Shown here in pieces: positions 24,850 to 34,072 of a DNA stretch of 37,747 nucleotides (the stretch's first letter is position 1; each line of letters starts with the position of its first letter). The DNA comes from Akkermansiaceae bacterium. Its GTDB lineage: Bacteria > Verrucomicrobiota > Verrucomicrobiia > Verrucomicrobiales > Akkermansiaceae. The DNA lies in contig JAQWSX010000029.1 in NCBI GenBank assembly GCA_029242935.1, positions 1 through 37,747 on the forward strand, written 5' to 3'. A model generated the notes under the pieces. That model did not search any database. It saw only the letters and a program-made list of their open reading frames with translations, and had not been told where the DNA came from. The translations under genes were made by a program, and so were the position numbers.

Positions 24850-26391
24850 TTAGTCTTTGGTTTGAACCGAGCCCCACCAGGTCTTGTTGGGTTGGTAGCC
24901 GGGCCTTAGAAAATTAGCGTGCTGTTTTTCCAGTTGAGTCTTTTTTTTGGTGTGAAGTGATTTGATCTGTTGCGCCTTTTTCCCGGCGTTGAAACGAGGG
25001 TCGGGCTGGGGGATTTTTGCTCCGACTTCGGTGAGGTGGGCGGTGAGTTTCGCCGAGAGTTTCCTGACGAGATCTGGGTGTTCTATGGCCAGGTCTTTGG
25101 TTTCGCCAATGTCTTCTTTGACGTTGTAGAGTTCCTCGTGTCCGTCTTCGTAGTAGCGGATGAGCTTGTGGGCGCCATCGCGAATGATGCCAGACGGTTC
25201 CCCGCCTTGGTTTCCATAGTGAGGGTAGTGCCAGTAGAGAACGCGCTCGGAGTGACCGCCTCTGAGTGCGGGGACAAGCGAGATGCCATCGATGTGGTGA
25301 GTCGGGAGCTGTTCGAGTCCAGCGAGTTCAAGGAGAGTGGGGTAGAAGTCAGTTCCGGTTGCAAATTGGCTGGAAGTTGATCCGGGCTTGGCGACTCCAG
25401 GTGCGACGATGTAGTAGGGTTGACGGATACCACCTTCCCATTGGCGCCCTTTTCCGCCACGTAAGGGAAGGCAGGCCGTAGCAAAAGCATCGCCTGAAGA
25501 AACCCCGCCATTATCTGAAGTGAAAATTACAATGGTGTTTTTTTCGAGCTTAAGCTCCTTGAGTTTGTTCATGACAAGACCGACAGCGTTGTCCATAGAC
25601 TCCATCATGCCGCCATAGATCGGGCAGTCTTGCACCTGGCGGACAGGAAGGGTGCGATCGTTCTTGAACCGTTCGGTGGTGAGGCCGGCCGCGGTGGCCT
25701 TTTTACGATATTTTTCCCAGAGATCGGGCGAGGTCTGGATGGGGCCGTGAACGGAGTAGAAAGACAGGAAAGCGAAGAAAGGTTTTTTTGAATTCTTTTG
25801 GCTAATGAAGTTGTTGGTTTCCCTGGCAAGGCGGGTCGGAAGGGCTTCGCTATTAGGGCCGTCATTGAGTTTTGGGTTGTTGAAAGGAGCAAAATATCCG
25901 CCGCGTGGTGATCCCGAGTAATACCCTCCTTTGTTCACTTCGAATCCGTGGTCTTCGGGGCCGGATCCTTCGCCGCCGATATGCCATTTTCCAGCAAAGA
26001 AAGTGCGATATCCACCGGACTTAAGCGCTTCGGCAACGGTCGTAATCTTCGCGGGGAGGCGGGAGCCATTCTCCGGAGGAAGGATCTTGTCATTGCGTTT
26101 CCATTTCATCCCGGTGGCGGCGCCGATCCAGTCGGTGATGCCGATGCGGGCGGGATATTGTCCGGACATGATGGATGCTCTAGAGGGCGAGCAGACCTGG
26201 CATGTGGAGTAGCCGTTGGTAAAGCGCATACCGCTGTTGGCAATCGAGTCAATGTGTGAGGTCTCATAGAAGGTAGAGCCTTCGCAGGAGAGGTCTTTGA
26301 TTCCTAGATCATCAGCGAGGATGAACAGGATGTTGGGTTTATCTGCCGCAAGGAGGGGCAGAGAAAAAAAGACTGAGAGCAAATTCCGCAT
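24850..26391 (-). CDS. Exported sulfatase (formylglycine type)
   Basis: 513 residues with a signal peptide (MRNLLSVFFSLPLLAA). ADDLGIKDLSCEG supplies metal ligands, CSPSRASIMSGQYPARIG holds the formylglycine Cys 67, GKWHIGGEG is the second signature and FTSDNGGV carries the distal metal Asp-Asn. The C-terminal tail is Lys- and Gln-rich (about 465-513, KKAQQIKSLHTKKKTQLEKQ). It differs clearly from the 21583 sulfatase, so it is not a recent duplicate and probably acts on another sulfate position. It is 143 bp from selO and 169 bp from the PQQ-propeller gene, same strand. Confidence 0.95.
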   Translation of the reverse strand: MRNLLSVFFSLPLLAADKPNILFILADDLGIKDLSCEGSTFYETSHIDSIANSGMRFTNGYSTCQVCSPSRASIMSGQYPARIGITDWIGAATGMKWKRNDKILPPENGSRLPAKITTVAEALKSGGYRTFFAGKWHIGGEGSGPEDHGFEVNKGGYYSGSPRGGYFAPFNNPKLNDGPNSEALPTRLARETNNFISQKNSKKPFFAFLSFYSVHGPIQTSPDLWEKYRKKATAAGLTTERFKNDRTLPVRQVQDCPIYGGMMESMDNAVGLVMNKLKELKLEKNTIVIFTSDNGGVSSGDAFATACLPLRGGKGRQWEGGIRQPYYIVAPGVAKPGSTSSQFATGTDFYPTLLELAGLEQLPTHHIDGISLVPALRGGHSERVLYWHYPHYGNQGGEPSGIIRDGAHKLIRYYEDGHEELYNVKEDIGETKDLAIEHPDLVRKLSAKLTAHLTEVGAKIPQPDPRFNAGKKAQQIKSLHTKKKTQLEKQHANFLRPGYQPNKTWWGSVQTKD

Positions 26392-26560
26392 ACGTTGAAG
26401 GTTGTCGGAGCCGGATGTCAGAGCAAGGTCAAACCGATCTCTTCGATTACGAGATCAATCTTCTCGGAAGGCAGGATGTGATAGAATCTAATTCTGCGGT
26501 TGTGACCGGGTTACTCAATCGTAAGGCCGCTTGGCAGGTCACTCAATTTCCCCCATGGGA

Positions 26561-27844
26561 TTATTTTTTTTCGATCCGATAAACGTGCGATTTGGTGCGC
26601 AGGTAAATGGCTTTCCCATTGAGGGCCGGTGAGGCCATACAGCCGTCGTCGAGTTGATTGGTGGCGATGATTTCCAGTTCCGGGCCGGGTTTAACGACGA
26701 AGGTTTTCCCTTTTTCGTCGGCGAAGTAGAGGTGTTCGTCGGCATAAACCCCGGAAGCCGAGAATGCGGTCTTGAGGGCTTTGTATTTTTCAATTTGTCC
26801 ATTTTCAGAGTTGAGGACGCTGAGGATGCCGGATTCGGAGGTGAAGTAGGCATCGCTGCCAATCACTACGGGTGAGCAGCGACCTGGAATGCGTTTGAAG
26901 ATATCCCATTCGATATGGCTTTTGGTAATATCACCTTGAGTCTTCTCATCCAGTCTGACGCCAAGGAGATGGGGTTTGCCAAGGCCGGTGTTGATGAGCG
27001 CCATGTTGTTGCCGACAAAGACGGGTGCGGCGGCATTGGAGAAGCCTTTGTAAAGAATCTTCCAGAGCTGCTTGCCGGTATCGGCATCGTATGAGTAGCA
27101 GGCCTTTGCTCCAGGCGAGACGAGCTGGCGGACTCCGTTCAGAGTGACGAAGTTTGGAGTGGAGTAAGCTTTGCGGAAATCCCCGCCGCCCCGGATCTTG
27201 CCATCGGCCTCCACGTCGCCGAAGTCGGTGCCACGCTCGGTTCTCCAAACGTTCTTACCGGTCTTGCGGTCCAGCGCGACGAGATACTGTTCGTCGACTC
27301 CGTCCATGCTGAGGATGACGAGATTTTTGTGGAGAACGACGGATGAGCCAGGGCCACGAAAGTGCTGACAGGGAAGGTCGCGGCGTTCCCAGACTGCTTG
27401 GCCGGTTTTTCGATCAAGAGCGGTGGTGCCGTAGCTACCGAAGTGGATGTAAACGTGGTCGGCATCGATGGCAGGTGAGCAGGATCCGTAGCCATTGACG
27501 TGGTTGCTGAGAGGCTCGGGATCGGCGTTCTCGAAAAGGAGGAGGTCGTGGACTTTCTTGCCGGTGGTTTTGTCGAGACAAACGGCATACATCTTTTTGC
27601 CATTGGGGGTGGCGTTGGTGACCCAGACTTGGTTGCCCATGACTACGGGGGTCGACCAGGCGCGACCGGTGACCGGAGTTTTCCAAACGATGTTTTTGTC
27701 TTCGCTCCATTCGGTGGGGAAGCCGTGGACTTTTCCTTCCGAGGCAACCGGGTAGTGACCGTCATTTGTTGGGCCGCGGAAGGTGGGCCAATCAGCTTGG
27801 CCGGGGAGAGTCAGGCAGAGAAAAAGGAGAGCTCGAACGAACAT
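26561..27844 (-). CDS. PQQ-like beta-propeller exported protein (BamB/quinoprotein fold)
   Basis: 427 residues from the ATG at 27844, which gives a signal peptide (MFVRALLFLCLTLPGQA); the frame runs open to 27997 but that part is not protein-like. The mature start ADWPTFRGPTNDGHYP is typical of PVC PQQ-like propellers. Repeated blades are recognised by the recurrent pattern of ALDRKTGQAVWERR, ALDRKTGKNVWRTE, SYDADTGKQLW and LDKTTGKK. No catalytic PQQ residues can be assigned, so it may be structural or a dehydrogenase-like scaffold rather than an enzyme. It is divergent from the DUF1080/SASA pair. Confidence 0.9.
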   Translation of the reverse strand: MFVRALLFLCLTLPGQADWPTFRGPTNDGHYPVASEGKVHGFPTEWSEDKNIVWKTPVTGRAWSTPVVMGNQVWVTNATPNGKKMYAVCLDKTTGKKVHDLLLFENADPEPLSNHVNGYGSCSPAIDADHVYIHFGSYGTTALDRKTGQAVWERRDLPCQHFRGPGSSVVLHKNLVILSMDGVDEQYLVALDRKTGKNVWRTERGTDFGDVEADGKIRGGGDFRKAYSTPNFVTLNGVRQLVSPGAKACYSYDADTGKQLWKILYKGFSNAAAPVFVGNNMALINTGLGKPHLLGVRLDEKTQGDITKSHIEWDIFKRIPGRCSPVVIGSDAYFTSESGILSVLNSENGQIEKYKALKTAFSASGVYADEHLYFADEKGKTFVVKPGPELEIIATNQLDDGCMASPALNGKAIYLRTKSHVYRIEKK

Positions 27845-28082
27845 GAAGGAGAGTCTGTCATTTGGAGGTTTGGCATCAAGGGGGAAGTTTGCTTGAGTAA
27901 TGGAAGAAATTGTCAGGAGTAGAGCCGCCGCGGATGGTGGTGAAACAAGGAAGGTGGGATTTGACCTCAGCGAGACTGGGGCTCTTGATCTCGCCAAGGT
28001 CTTTTTCAGGGTTGAGGTGCAGCCTGCCGGTTAGTCTTCTTGGGGCTTGGAATGGGGGAAGACTTCTTTTAGGCTTTCCGCC

Positions 28083-28763
28083 ATGAAAGCTTTTGCCTTC
28101 CTCCTGTTGACTCTTCCGCTCGTTGCCGATCACCATAAAGCCAACGAGCTGACCGCTACTGAAAAAGAAGCGGGATGGACCTTGTTGTTTGATGGAAAAT
28201 CGACCGAGCACTTTCGAAATTATAAGAAAGAGAGTGTTTCTTCGAAGTGGATAATTAAAAACGGGATATTGACCCTGAGTGGCAGAGGTGGTGGTGATAT
28301 TATCACGAAGAAGGAGTATGGAGCCTTTGAGTTTACGGTTGATTACAAGATCTCCAAGGGTGGCAATTCCGGTCTGATGTTTCATGTGAAGGAGACGGAG
28401 TCTAGTCCATGGCAGACCGGTCCCGAAATCCAGATCCAAGACAACGTCGACGGGCACGATCCTCAGAAAGCAGGCTGGCTTTATCAACTTTACCGTCCGG
28501 CAAAGGGCGTTGATGCGACCAAGCCGGCCGGCGAGTGGAATACCCTTAAGGTGTTGATCACGCCTGAGAAGTGCGTGCAATGGATGAATGGAACGAAATA
28601 TGTCGAATATGTTAAAGGCTCAGACGATTGGAATAAGAAGGTGGCAGCTTCGAAGTTTAGGAAGTTCAAGTATTTTGGTAAAGCGACTGAGGGGTATCTC
28701 TGCCTCCAAGATCATGGGAACGTCGTCTCCTTCCGGAATATTAAAATCCGAGAAGTGAAATAG
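28083..28763 (+). CDS. DUF1080 (3-keto-disaccharide hydrolase) exported protein
   Basis: 226 residues from the ATG at 28083, giving a signal peptide (MKAFAFLLLTLPLVADHH). Family features: GWTLLFDGKSTEHFRNY, FEFTVDYKISKGGNSGLMFHV, EIQIQDNVDGHD, GEWNTLKVLITPEKCVQWMNGTKYVEY and CLQDHGNVVSFRNIKIREV at the C-terminus. This is the more complete type of DUF1080, with the QDHG segment usually near the active cleft. It is followed 24 bp later by a SASA esterase, so they form a two-gene unit. It is the second DUF1080 in the window and only loosely similar to the 17391 copy. Confidence 0.93.
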   Translation: MKAFAFLLLTLPLVADHHKANELTATEKEAGWTLLFDGKSTEHFRNYKKESVSSKWIIKNGILTLSGRGGGDIITKKEYGAFEFTVDYKISKGGNSGLMFHVKETESSPWQTGPEIQIQDNVDGHDPQKAGWLYQLYRPAKGVDATKPAGEWNTLKVLITPEKCVQWMNGTKYVEYVKGSDDWNKKVAASKFRKFKYFGKATEGYLCLQDHGNVVSFRNIKIREVK

Positions 28764-28787
28764 TTTCTGTCTTTACTCTGACGTCCT

Positions 28788-29495
28788 ATGAAGCGACTTC
28801 TTCTTTTTTTCTCTTTGACCTCGGCTGTTTTTGCGGGCGAGGTTCACCTCTTCATTTTATCTGGCCAGTCGAATATGGCGGGTTTAAAGCCGGAGAAGGC
28901 TTTTTTACCCGAACTTAAAAAGCTTTTGTCGAACGACGATATTCAACACGTCAAATTCGCAAAAGGCGGACAGCCGATCCGGAAGTGGGTGAAGACCTTC
29001 GACGAGATTTCGGCGAAGAATAAACTTCCTGCCAAGAACGATCCGGGTGCCTTTTATGATCAGACCTTGAAGGCGGCTCGCGCCAGTATCTTGGCTAAGA
29101 AGCCAAAGACCATCACTTTTCTCTGGATGCAGGGGGAGCGTGATGCCAAGGAGAAACTTTCGGCTGCTTACGAAGAAAGCATGAACACTCTGATCGCCAA
29201 TTTGCGTAAAGACCTCGATACGCCTAACATGAATTTCGTGATTGGCAGACTCAGTGATTTTTCGACAAGTGATCATTGGGAAGCAGTGCGAGCTGCTCAA
29301 GTGAAAGTTGCCAAGGACGATCCCCGCGGTTCGTGGGTTGATACCGATGACACCAATAACAAAGAGAAGCAGGGAAATCCTCACAATGACTTGCACTATA
29401 CAAAGGAAGGCTACGATCTCTTTGGTCGGCGTCTCGCGCGTCAAGCGGTGCTGCTAATCAAAGGGGAGGAACCTGACCCGAAAGGGCAGCCCTAG
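28788..29495 (+). CDS. SASA-type carbohydrate esterase, single domain
   Basis: 235 residues with a signal peptide (MKRLLLFFSLTSAVFAG). Features of the SASA / SGNH fold: HLFILSGQSNMAG (Ser 27 as nucleophile), FAKGGQPIRKW, FLWMQGERDA, and NDLHYTKEGYDLFGRRLA, which supplies the catalytic Asp-x-x-His pair. It probably removes acetyl groups from polysaccharide. It is coupled with the DUF1080 gene just upstream and convergent with the next sulfatase (28-bp gap). Confidence 0.92.
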   Translation: MKRLLLFFSLTSAVFAGEVHLFILSGQSNMAGLKPEKAFLPELKKLLSNDDIQHVKFAKGGQPIRKWVKTFDEISAKNKLPAKNDPGAFYDQTLKAARASILAKKPKTITFLWMQGERDAKEKLSAAYEESMNTLIANLRKDLDTPNMNFVIGRLSDFSTSDHWEAVRAAQVKVAKDDPRGSWVDTDDTNNKEKQGNPHNDLHYTKEGYDLFGRRLARQAVLLIKGEEPDPKGQP

Positions 29496-29523
29496 GATTC
29501 TTTGTGAGGTGAATTTCACCCGG

Positions 29524-30915
29524 CTACTTTTTGAGCCAGGGCTGGCGCTGGTTCTTGGCGATCTCGGCGTCCAGTTCCTTCATGCGAACGCCTAGTTTGG
29601 CGACGATTTCGGGATGTTTTTCCGCGAGGTTGGTTTTCTCGCCGAGATCAGAATCAAGGTCGAAGAGCATGACTTGTCCGTTGCTCGCGGGTTGGTTTTT
29701 GCGACGGCGATTTTTCTTGATGAGAAGTTTATATTTTCCTTGGCGGAGGCCTTCAAGGTCGCCGCGCGAGGTGTAGTAGATGAACTCATTGCGGGGGCTT
29801 TTGTTGCTGCCGGCGAGGAGTTTTGAAATGTCGAGGCCGTCGATTTTCTTTTCCTTCGGGAGAGGGGTTTTAGTGAGCGCGGCAATGGTGGGGAGAAGGT
29901 CGATGGTGCCGCAGAGTTTGTCACAGTTGGTGCCGGCGGGGATGCGACCGGGAGCCCACATGACACAGGGAACGCGTTGTCCGCCTTCAAAGGTGGTGCC
30001 TTTGCCTTCGCGAAGTGGTCCGGCGGATCCACCGTGATGTTTGAACTGGAGCCACGGTCCGTTGTCGGTTGTGAAGATCAGATAGGTGTTTTGCTCGAGC
30101 TTGAGTTTGCGAAGGAGGTCGGCGATGCGGCCGACTTCGGCGTCGATGTGTTCGATGACGTTGGTGTAAGCGTTGAGGGGATTTGGGTTGCGGATTTCAT
30201 CCGGCACGTAAAGCGGAATGTGGGGCATTGAGTGGGGGAGGTAGAGGAAGAAGGGCTTGTCCTTGTTTGTCGTAATGAAGTCGATTGATTTGTCGGTGTA
30301 GCGACGAGTGACAGTGCGTTGGTCGACGGGGACTTCGAGGATTTTTTCATTCTCCATCAAAGGGGTTTTCCACTTGGTGAGAGTGGACTCAGGGTCTTTC
30401 CAAAGGTCGTCCATTCCGGCCCAGCCACCCTTGGGTTTCCCCTTGTTATCGGGGTGATTCATATCGTTCGAGTAGGGAATGCCGAGATAGGTGTCGAAGC
30501 CGTTGCTCGTCGGAAGAGTTTCGGGGTGGTGGCCAAGGTGCCACTTGCCAAAGCAAGCGGTGGCGTAGCCTTGGCCTTTGAGGTGATCAGCGATGGTGTG
30601 CTCTTCGGGATTGAGTCCTTTTTGGGATGAGGGAAAGAGGACGTGCTGGTGCATGCTGACACGCTTGGGATAGCAGCCGGTCAGGAGGGCGGCGCGTGAA
30701 GGTGAGCAGACCGGTGAGGCGACCATGAAGTTGGTAAACTTACGTCCTTCTTTAGCGAGGCGGTCGATGTTGGGCGTTTTGATTTTGGTGGAGCCAAAAC
30801 AGCCGAGGTCGCCGTAGCCTTGATCATCGGTGAAGATGATGATGAAATTGGGTTTCTTCGCAGCGGTTGCAAAGATGGAGGTGACGGCGAAGGCGAGGAA
30901 GAGGAGTATTTTCAT
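29524..30915 (-). CDS. Exported sulfatase (formylglycine type)
   Basis: 463 residues with a signal peptide (MKILLFLAFAVTSIFATA). TDDQGYGDLGCFG supplies metal ligands, CSPSRAALLTGCYPKRV the formylglycine Cys 70, GKWHLGHHPE the second signature and FTTDNGPW the distal metal site. It ends with a helical, Lys-rich tail. Its ATG overlaps the stop of the upstream 48-residue lipoprotein gene by 4 bases, so the two are probably translated together. It is the closest sulfatase to the TonB receptor gene, on the other side of a shared divergent region. Confidence 0.96.
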   Translation of the reverse strand: MKILLFLAFAVTSIFATAAKKPNFIIIFTDDQGYGDLGCFGSTKIKTPNIDRLAKEGRKFTNFMVASPVCSPSRAALLTGCYPKRVSMHQHVLFPSSQKGLNPEEHTIADHLKGQGYATACFGKWHLGHHPETLPTSNGFDTYLGIPYSNDMNHPDNKGKPKGGWAGMDDLWKDPESTLTKWKTPLMENEKILEVPVDQRTVTRRYTDKSIDFITTNKDKPFFLYLPHSMPHIPLYVPDEIRNPNPLNAYTNVIEHIDAEVGRIADLLRKLKLEQNTYLIFTTDNGPWLQFKHHGGSAGPLREGKGTTFEGGQRVPCVMWAPGRIPAGTNCDKLCGTIDLLPTIAALTKTPLPKEKKIDGLDISKLLAGSNKSPRNEFIYYTSRGDLEGLRQGKYKLLIKKNRRRKNQPASNGQVMLFDLDSDLGEKTNLAEKHPEIVAKLGVRMKELDAEIAKNQRQPWLKK

Positions 30916-31058
30916 GTGGGATCTTGGGTTTGGGGAGTCTCTGGCTTGGGCTCAGCTTTTTGCTCCGGAAGAAAGGAGTAAAGTTTGCGGTCGCAGCATG
31001 AGCTGAGAAGGGCAAAGAGCGACAGAGTGACGACTTGAAGAGGAAAGGAACGGATCAT
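30912..31058 (-). CDS. Small lipoprotein (48 residues) overlapping the sulfatase gene
   Basis: ATG at 31058, TGA at 30912-30914. The TGA overlaps the sulfatase ATG in an ATGA, a 4-base overlap. The sequence is a signal peptide, Met-Ile-Arg-Ser start, a hydrophobic core and the lipobox LSSC, with Cys 21 as the lipid-modified residue (a second Cys follows). The mature part is about 27 residues, Pro- and Lys-rich (PEQKAEPKPETPQTQDPT). No family is known. The lipobox, overlap and shared strand together make a real gene likely. It may be a tether or chaperone for the sulfatase; that is inference. Confidence 0.75.
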   Translation of the reverse strand: MIRSFPLQVVTLSLFALLSSCCDRKLYSFLPEQKAEPKPETPQTQDPT

Positions 31059-31154
31059 GGTGAAATCTGTTAACGTCGGTGTTTAACCTGCCCGCTAGAT
31101 CTATCAAGCCTTCTTGGTTGACGTCCCATGAAAATTAGAGAGGATTTGGCGTCT

Positions 31155-33197
31155 ATGAAACAAATTAAATTTTGCCTGAACATCTTGTTGATTGGTGGGT
31201 TGTTGAATGCTCAGGATCTTTTAAAACCCCTAGTTGTGGAGGGGGATTCGGTTGGGAACGTTGCGGTAGAAACTTTTGATGCAGAGCGCGTAAACGAGCT
31301 TCTTGGTTATCTTCCGGGATTTGCATCGGTTGCTTCCGATTCGGCTGGGTATGGTGATGTTATCGGGATGCGCGGTTCCACAAATACTCTGTTTTTTGGA
31401 GGCGCAGGTGTTGCAATGGTGGTGGATGATGTTCCATACGGTGATGTTTTGGGATACTCGACCGAGTTTTTTGACTTGGAGTCTTTCACGCTCCACCGAG
31501 GACCCCAGGGGTCCCGCTTTGCGCGTAATGGTGTGGGTGGTCTGATGGAGCTGAGAACGCCCGGCCCGACCAAGGAGTATGAGCATAGGCTTAGCGTCGA
31601 GCATGGTAGCTATGACCTCACCCACTTGCGTTTTCGTTCCAGTGGACCTCTCGACAAGAATTGGTCGTACGCGTTTCAAACTTACCTGAAAGAGCGGGAC
31701 GGGTTTGTTGATAATATCACTCTCGGTCGTGAGACCGACACCCGTGAGCAGTTTGGCTCCTTGAGTAGCCTTTACTACAATCCAAGCGAGGACTTCGAAA
31801 TGCGCTTTCGCTTCATGTATGAGCGGACGCGTGACGGAAGTCAGCGGCTGTCGGCGTTGCCGGGAGTGAATTCGCCTTTTGGAGAGTTTGTTGATTCGCA
31901 ACTTGTCAAAGATCCTTTTAAGGTGGCCAGCAACGTTCCGGGGGTGACCGAAATTGACCGCTTTCAGCTTTCGATGCACCTCGATCAGGATTTCGGATGG
32001 GGAGATTTTAAGTTCAACACCGCCTACTCGAATTGGAAGCTCGGACCGAATATCGTGGACCTTGATTTGTCGGCATTTGATCTCTCTAGGTCATCAATTA
32101 GGCAGGAGCAAAATCTTTTCAGTCAGGAATACCGTCTTCAGTCCGATCAAGATGCTGAGGTCAGGTGGCTCGGTGGATTGGCCTACCTGAACAAAGATAA
32201 CCAGGGCGTGGCCAATCGGGTTTTCCCTCTTTTCGGTAACATCTCTGCAAATCAATTCACAAACTTTTACGTTGAGGAAGAGAGTGTTGCGCTTTTTGGA
32301 AACGTTCAGTGGGATCCGATCGAGAATCTTACTGTCGAAGTGGGCGGCCGTCTTGAGTCTGTTGATAATTTAATCAGCCGGAGTAAAACCCAGCGAGGTG
32401 GAGGATTCATGCCTCTCCCGCCGGCTTTCGCCAGCGAAAGCGATGGGGTCTATTTCTCGCCCTCTCTTGGAGCGAGCTATGCTTTGAGGCCCGAGACGAC
32501 TGCCTTTGCGAGAACTTCACTTTCATATAAACCACAGGGTTTTACGGCTTTTAGTGATGACGCGGCAACCACGGGTTTTGATGAAGAGCGGTCTTTGGAA
32601 ATTGAAATCGGGGTTCGTTATCAAAGTTTCGATCAATCAGTCGGTGCGGAGGTCAGGGGTTATTATAAGCGGATCGACGACTACCAGCTCAACCAGAGCA
32701 TTCCGGAGACCACTGACTTCATCATTGCCAACGCCGACCGGGTAGAGGCCCTTGGTATTGAAGGCGAAGTCTTCTGGAAGCCAGTGAGCGGATTGACCGT
32801 TCAGGCGAGTGCAGGTTGGAACCAGATTGAGTTCAAGAAGCACACCGCCGCTTCGCCATTTGGCGAAAATTTATCTGGAAACGATGTTCCGTTTTTGCCG
32901 GAGTTTACGGCGGGAATGATCGTCCGATGTGATTTCGAGTATGGCTTTTTCGCCCAGACCGGTGTTCGCGCCGTGGGTGCCACCTTCTTCGATGAGAACA
33001 ACAATGACGACTACCGCCAAGGATCTTACGCGGTGTTGGACGCGCAGCTTGGGTATCAAGGAGAGAGTTGGAATGCGGCGATTTTTGCCCGTAACTTCAC
33101 GGACCAAGATTACTACAGCTTCATGAACAATCAGATCGCGGCAGGAGTTGTCGGTGACCCTAAAATGTATGGAGTTCGGGTGGGTCTCGAATTCTAA
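31155..33197 (+). CDS. TonB-dependent outer-membrane receptor
   Basis: 680 residues from the ATG at 31155 (signal peptide MKQIKFCLNILLIGGLLNAQ, with GAGAGGA-type AGAGGA about 11 nt upstream); the frame runs open to 31128. A TonB-box-like stretch (PLVVEG) starts the mature part. The plug domain (about 30-150) includes GMRGSTNT, VVDDVPYGDV and FTLHRGPQGSRFARNGVGG. The rest is a 22-strand-type barrel ending in the aromatic C-terminal Phe (VRVGLEF) used for outer-membrane assembly. No SusD-like partner is next to it. The neighbouring sulfatase and lipoprotein hint at import of glycan products, but the family also takes up siderophores and vitamins. Confidence 0.93.
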   Translation: MKQIKFCLNILLIGGLLNAQDLLKPLVVEGDSVGNVAVETFDAERVNELLGYLPGFASVASDSAGYGDVIGMRGSTNTLFFGGAGVAMVVDDVPYGDVLGYSTEFFDLESFTLHRGPQGSRFARNGVGGLMELRTPGPTKEYEHRLSVEHGSYDLTHLRFRSSGPLDKNWSYAFQTYLKERDGFVDNITLGRETDTREQFGSLSSLYYNPSEDFEMRFRFMYERTRDGSQRLSALPGVNSPFGEFVDSQLVKDPFKVASNVPGVTEIDRFQLSMHLDQDFGWGDFKFNTAYSNWKLGPNIVDLDLSAFDLSRSSIRQEQNLFSQEYRLQSDQDAEVRWLGGLAYLNKDNQGVANRVFPLFGNISANQFTNFYVEEESVALFGNVQWDPIENLTVEVGGRLESVDNLISRSKTQRGGGFMPLPPAFASESDGVYFSPSLGASYALRPETTAFARTSLSYKPQGFTAFSDDAATTGFDEERSLEIEIGVRYQSFDQSVGAEVRGYYKRIDDYQLNQSIPETTDFIIANADRVEALGIEGEVFWKPVSGLTVQASAGWNQIEFKKHTAASPFGENLSGNDVPFLPEFTAGMIVRCDFEYGFFAQTGVRAVGATFFDENNNDDYRQGSYAVLDAQLGYQGESWNAAIFARNFTDQDYYSFMNNQIAAGVVGDPKMYGVRVGLEF

Positions 33198-33292
33198 GGA
33201 AATTCAGAGATAGATTGGGCTTGCCATCGAGGTTGTTTTGTGGTTTTCCACTGCGCTCGCAGGTGAATCTTCGCTTGTTAATCTTTGGAGTT

Positions 33293-33562
33293 ATGGATGC
33301 AGACAATATCGTTCCGTTCGAAGCACCTACTCCTCCTCCCCGTTCCAGTGCGATCCCTATGAAAAACGATCTTGTCGAAAAGGCTTCTGAAATTGTCGCC
33401 GATCCCCTCGTGCTCATCAACCTCGTGTCGAAGCGCGTGACTCAATTGAATCAGGGCCGCTCCCCTTTGATCGAGGCACTTCCCAGCATGGGTTTTGCCG
33501 ATATTGCTCTTACCGAAATCATTGAAGGTAAGATCAAGCTTATTGAAGGGACGGATTCCTAA
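33293..33562 (+). CDS. rpoZ: RNA polymerase omega subunit
   Basis: 89 residues from the ATG at 33293, preceded by GGAG very close (2 nt); the frame continues to 33215 without protein-like sequence. The core pattern VLINLVSKRVTQLNQGRSPLIE and ALTEIIEGKIKL is the omega subunit, with an N-terminal extension DADNIVPFEAPTPPPRSS. It helps assemble and stabilise RNA polymerase. It is followed 42 bp later by smpB in the same direction. Confidence 0.93.
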   Translation: MDADNIVPFEAPTPPPRSSAIPMKNDLVEKASEIVADPLVLINLVSKRVTQLNQGRSPLIEALPSMGFADIALTEIIEGKIKLIEGTDS

Positions 33563-33604
33563 AGTCGGTCTGCTTTTTCCGGGGCAGACGCAATTATACG
33601 TGTC

Positions 33605-34072
33605 ATGTCGAAAGAGGTAGCTACTAACAAAAGAGCGCGCCGTGATTACGATATCACGGAGACTTTTGAAGCAGGGCTGGTTCTACGTGGGACCGAGGTG
33701 AAGTCGATCCGTGAGGGGAAGGTGAGTATCACCGAGTCTTTCGCGCGGATCGAGCGTGGCGAGTGCTGGCTTTATGGTTGTGACATTCAGCCGTGGCAAA
33801 CGGCCGGAGCCTTTTTTCAGCACGAGGCAAAGCGGCCTCGTAAACTGCTCCTTCACAAGAACGAGATCTTGAAACTTTCTCAAGCCACGTTGCAAAAGGG
33901 TTTCACTTTGATCTGTCTCAAACTCTATTTTAAGGAACGGCGCGTGAAGGTTCAGCTTGGCCTTGGAAAAGGTAAGGGGCACAACGACCAGCGACAAGAT
34001 CTTAAGAAGAAGACCGAGCTTCGTGAGGCTCAGCGAGAAGTGGCTCGCTTTAACAAGGGCCGCGGGCTCTAG
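33605..34072 (+). CDS. smpB: SsrA (tmRNA)-binding protein SmpB
   Basis: 155 residues, normal length. RARRDYDITETFEAGLVLRGTEVKSIREGKVSI and FARIERGECWLYGCDIQPW at the N-terminus, HEAKRPRKLLLHKNEI in the middle, and GLGKGKGHNDQRQDLKKK at the tail are the family hallmarks. SmpB delivers tmRNA to stalled ribosomes for trans-translation. It follows rpoZ and is convergent with the SHD1 gene (15 bp). Confidence 0.98.
   Translation: MSKEVATNKRARRDYDITETFEAGLVLRGTEVKSIREGKVSITESFARIERGECWLYGCDIQPWQTAGAFFQHEAKRPRKLLLHKNEILKLSQATLQKGFTLICLKLYFKERRVKVQLGLGKGKGHNDQRQDLKKKTELREAQREVARFNKGRGL

Noticed and set aside
27876-28580. 234-codon minus-strand frame opposite the DUF1080 gene at 28083
   Set aside because: Antisense shadow of the clearly recognised DUF1080 protein; no family features.
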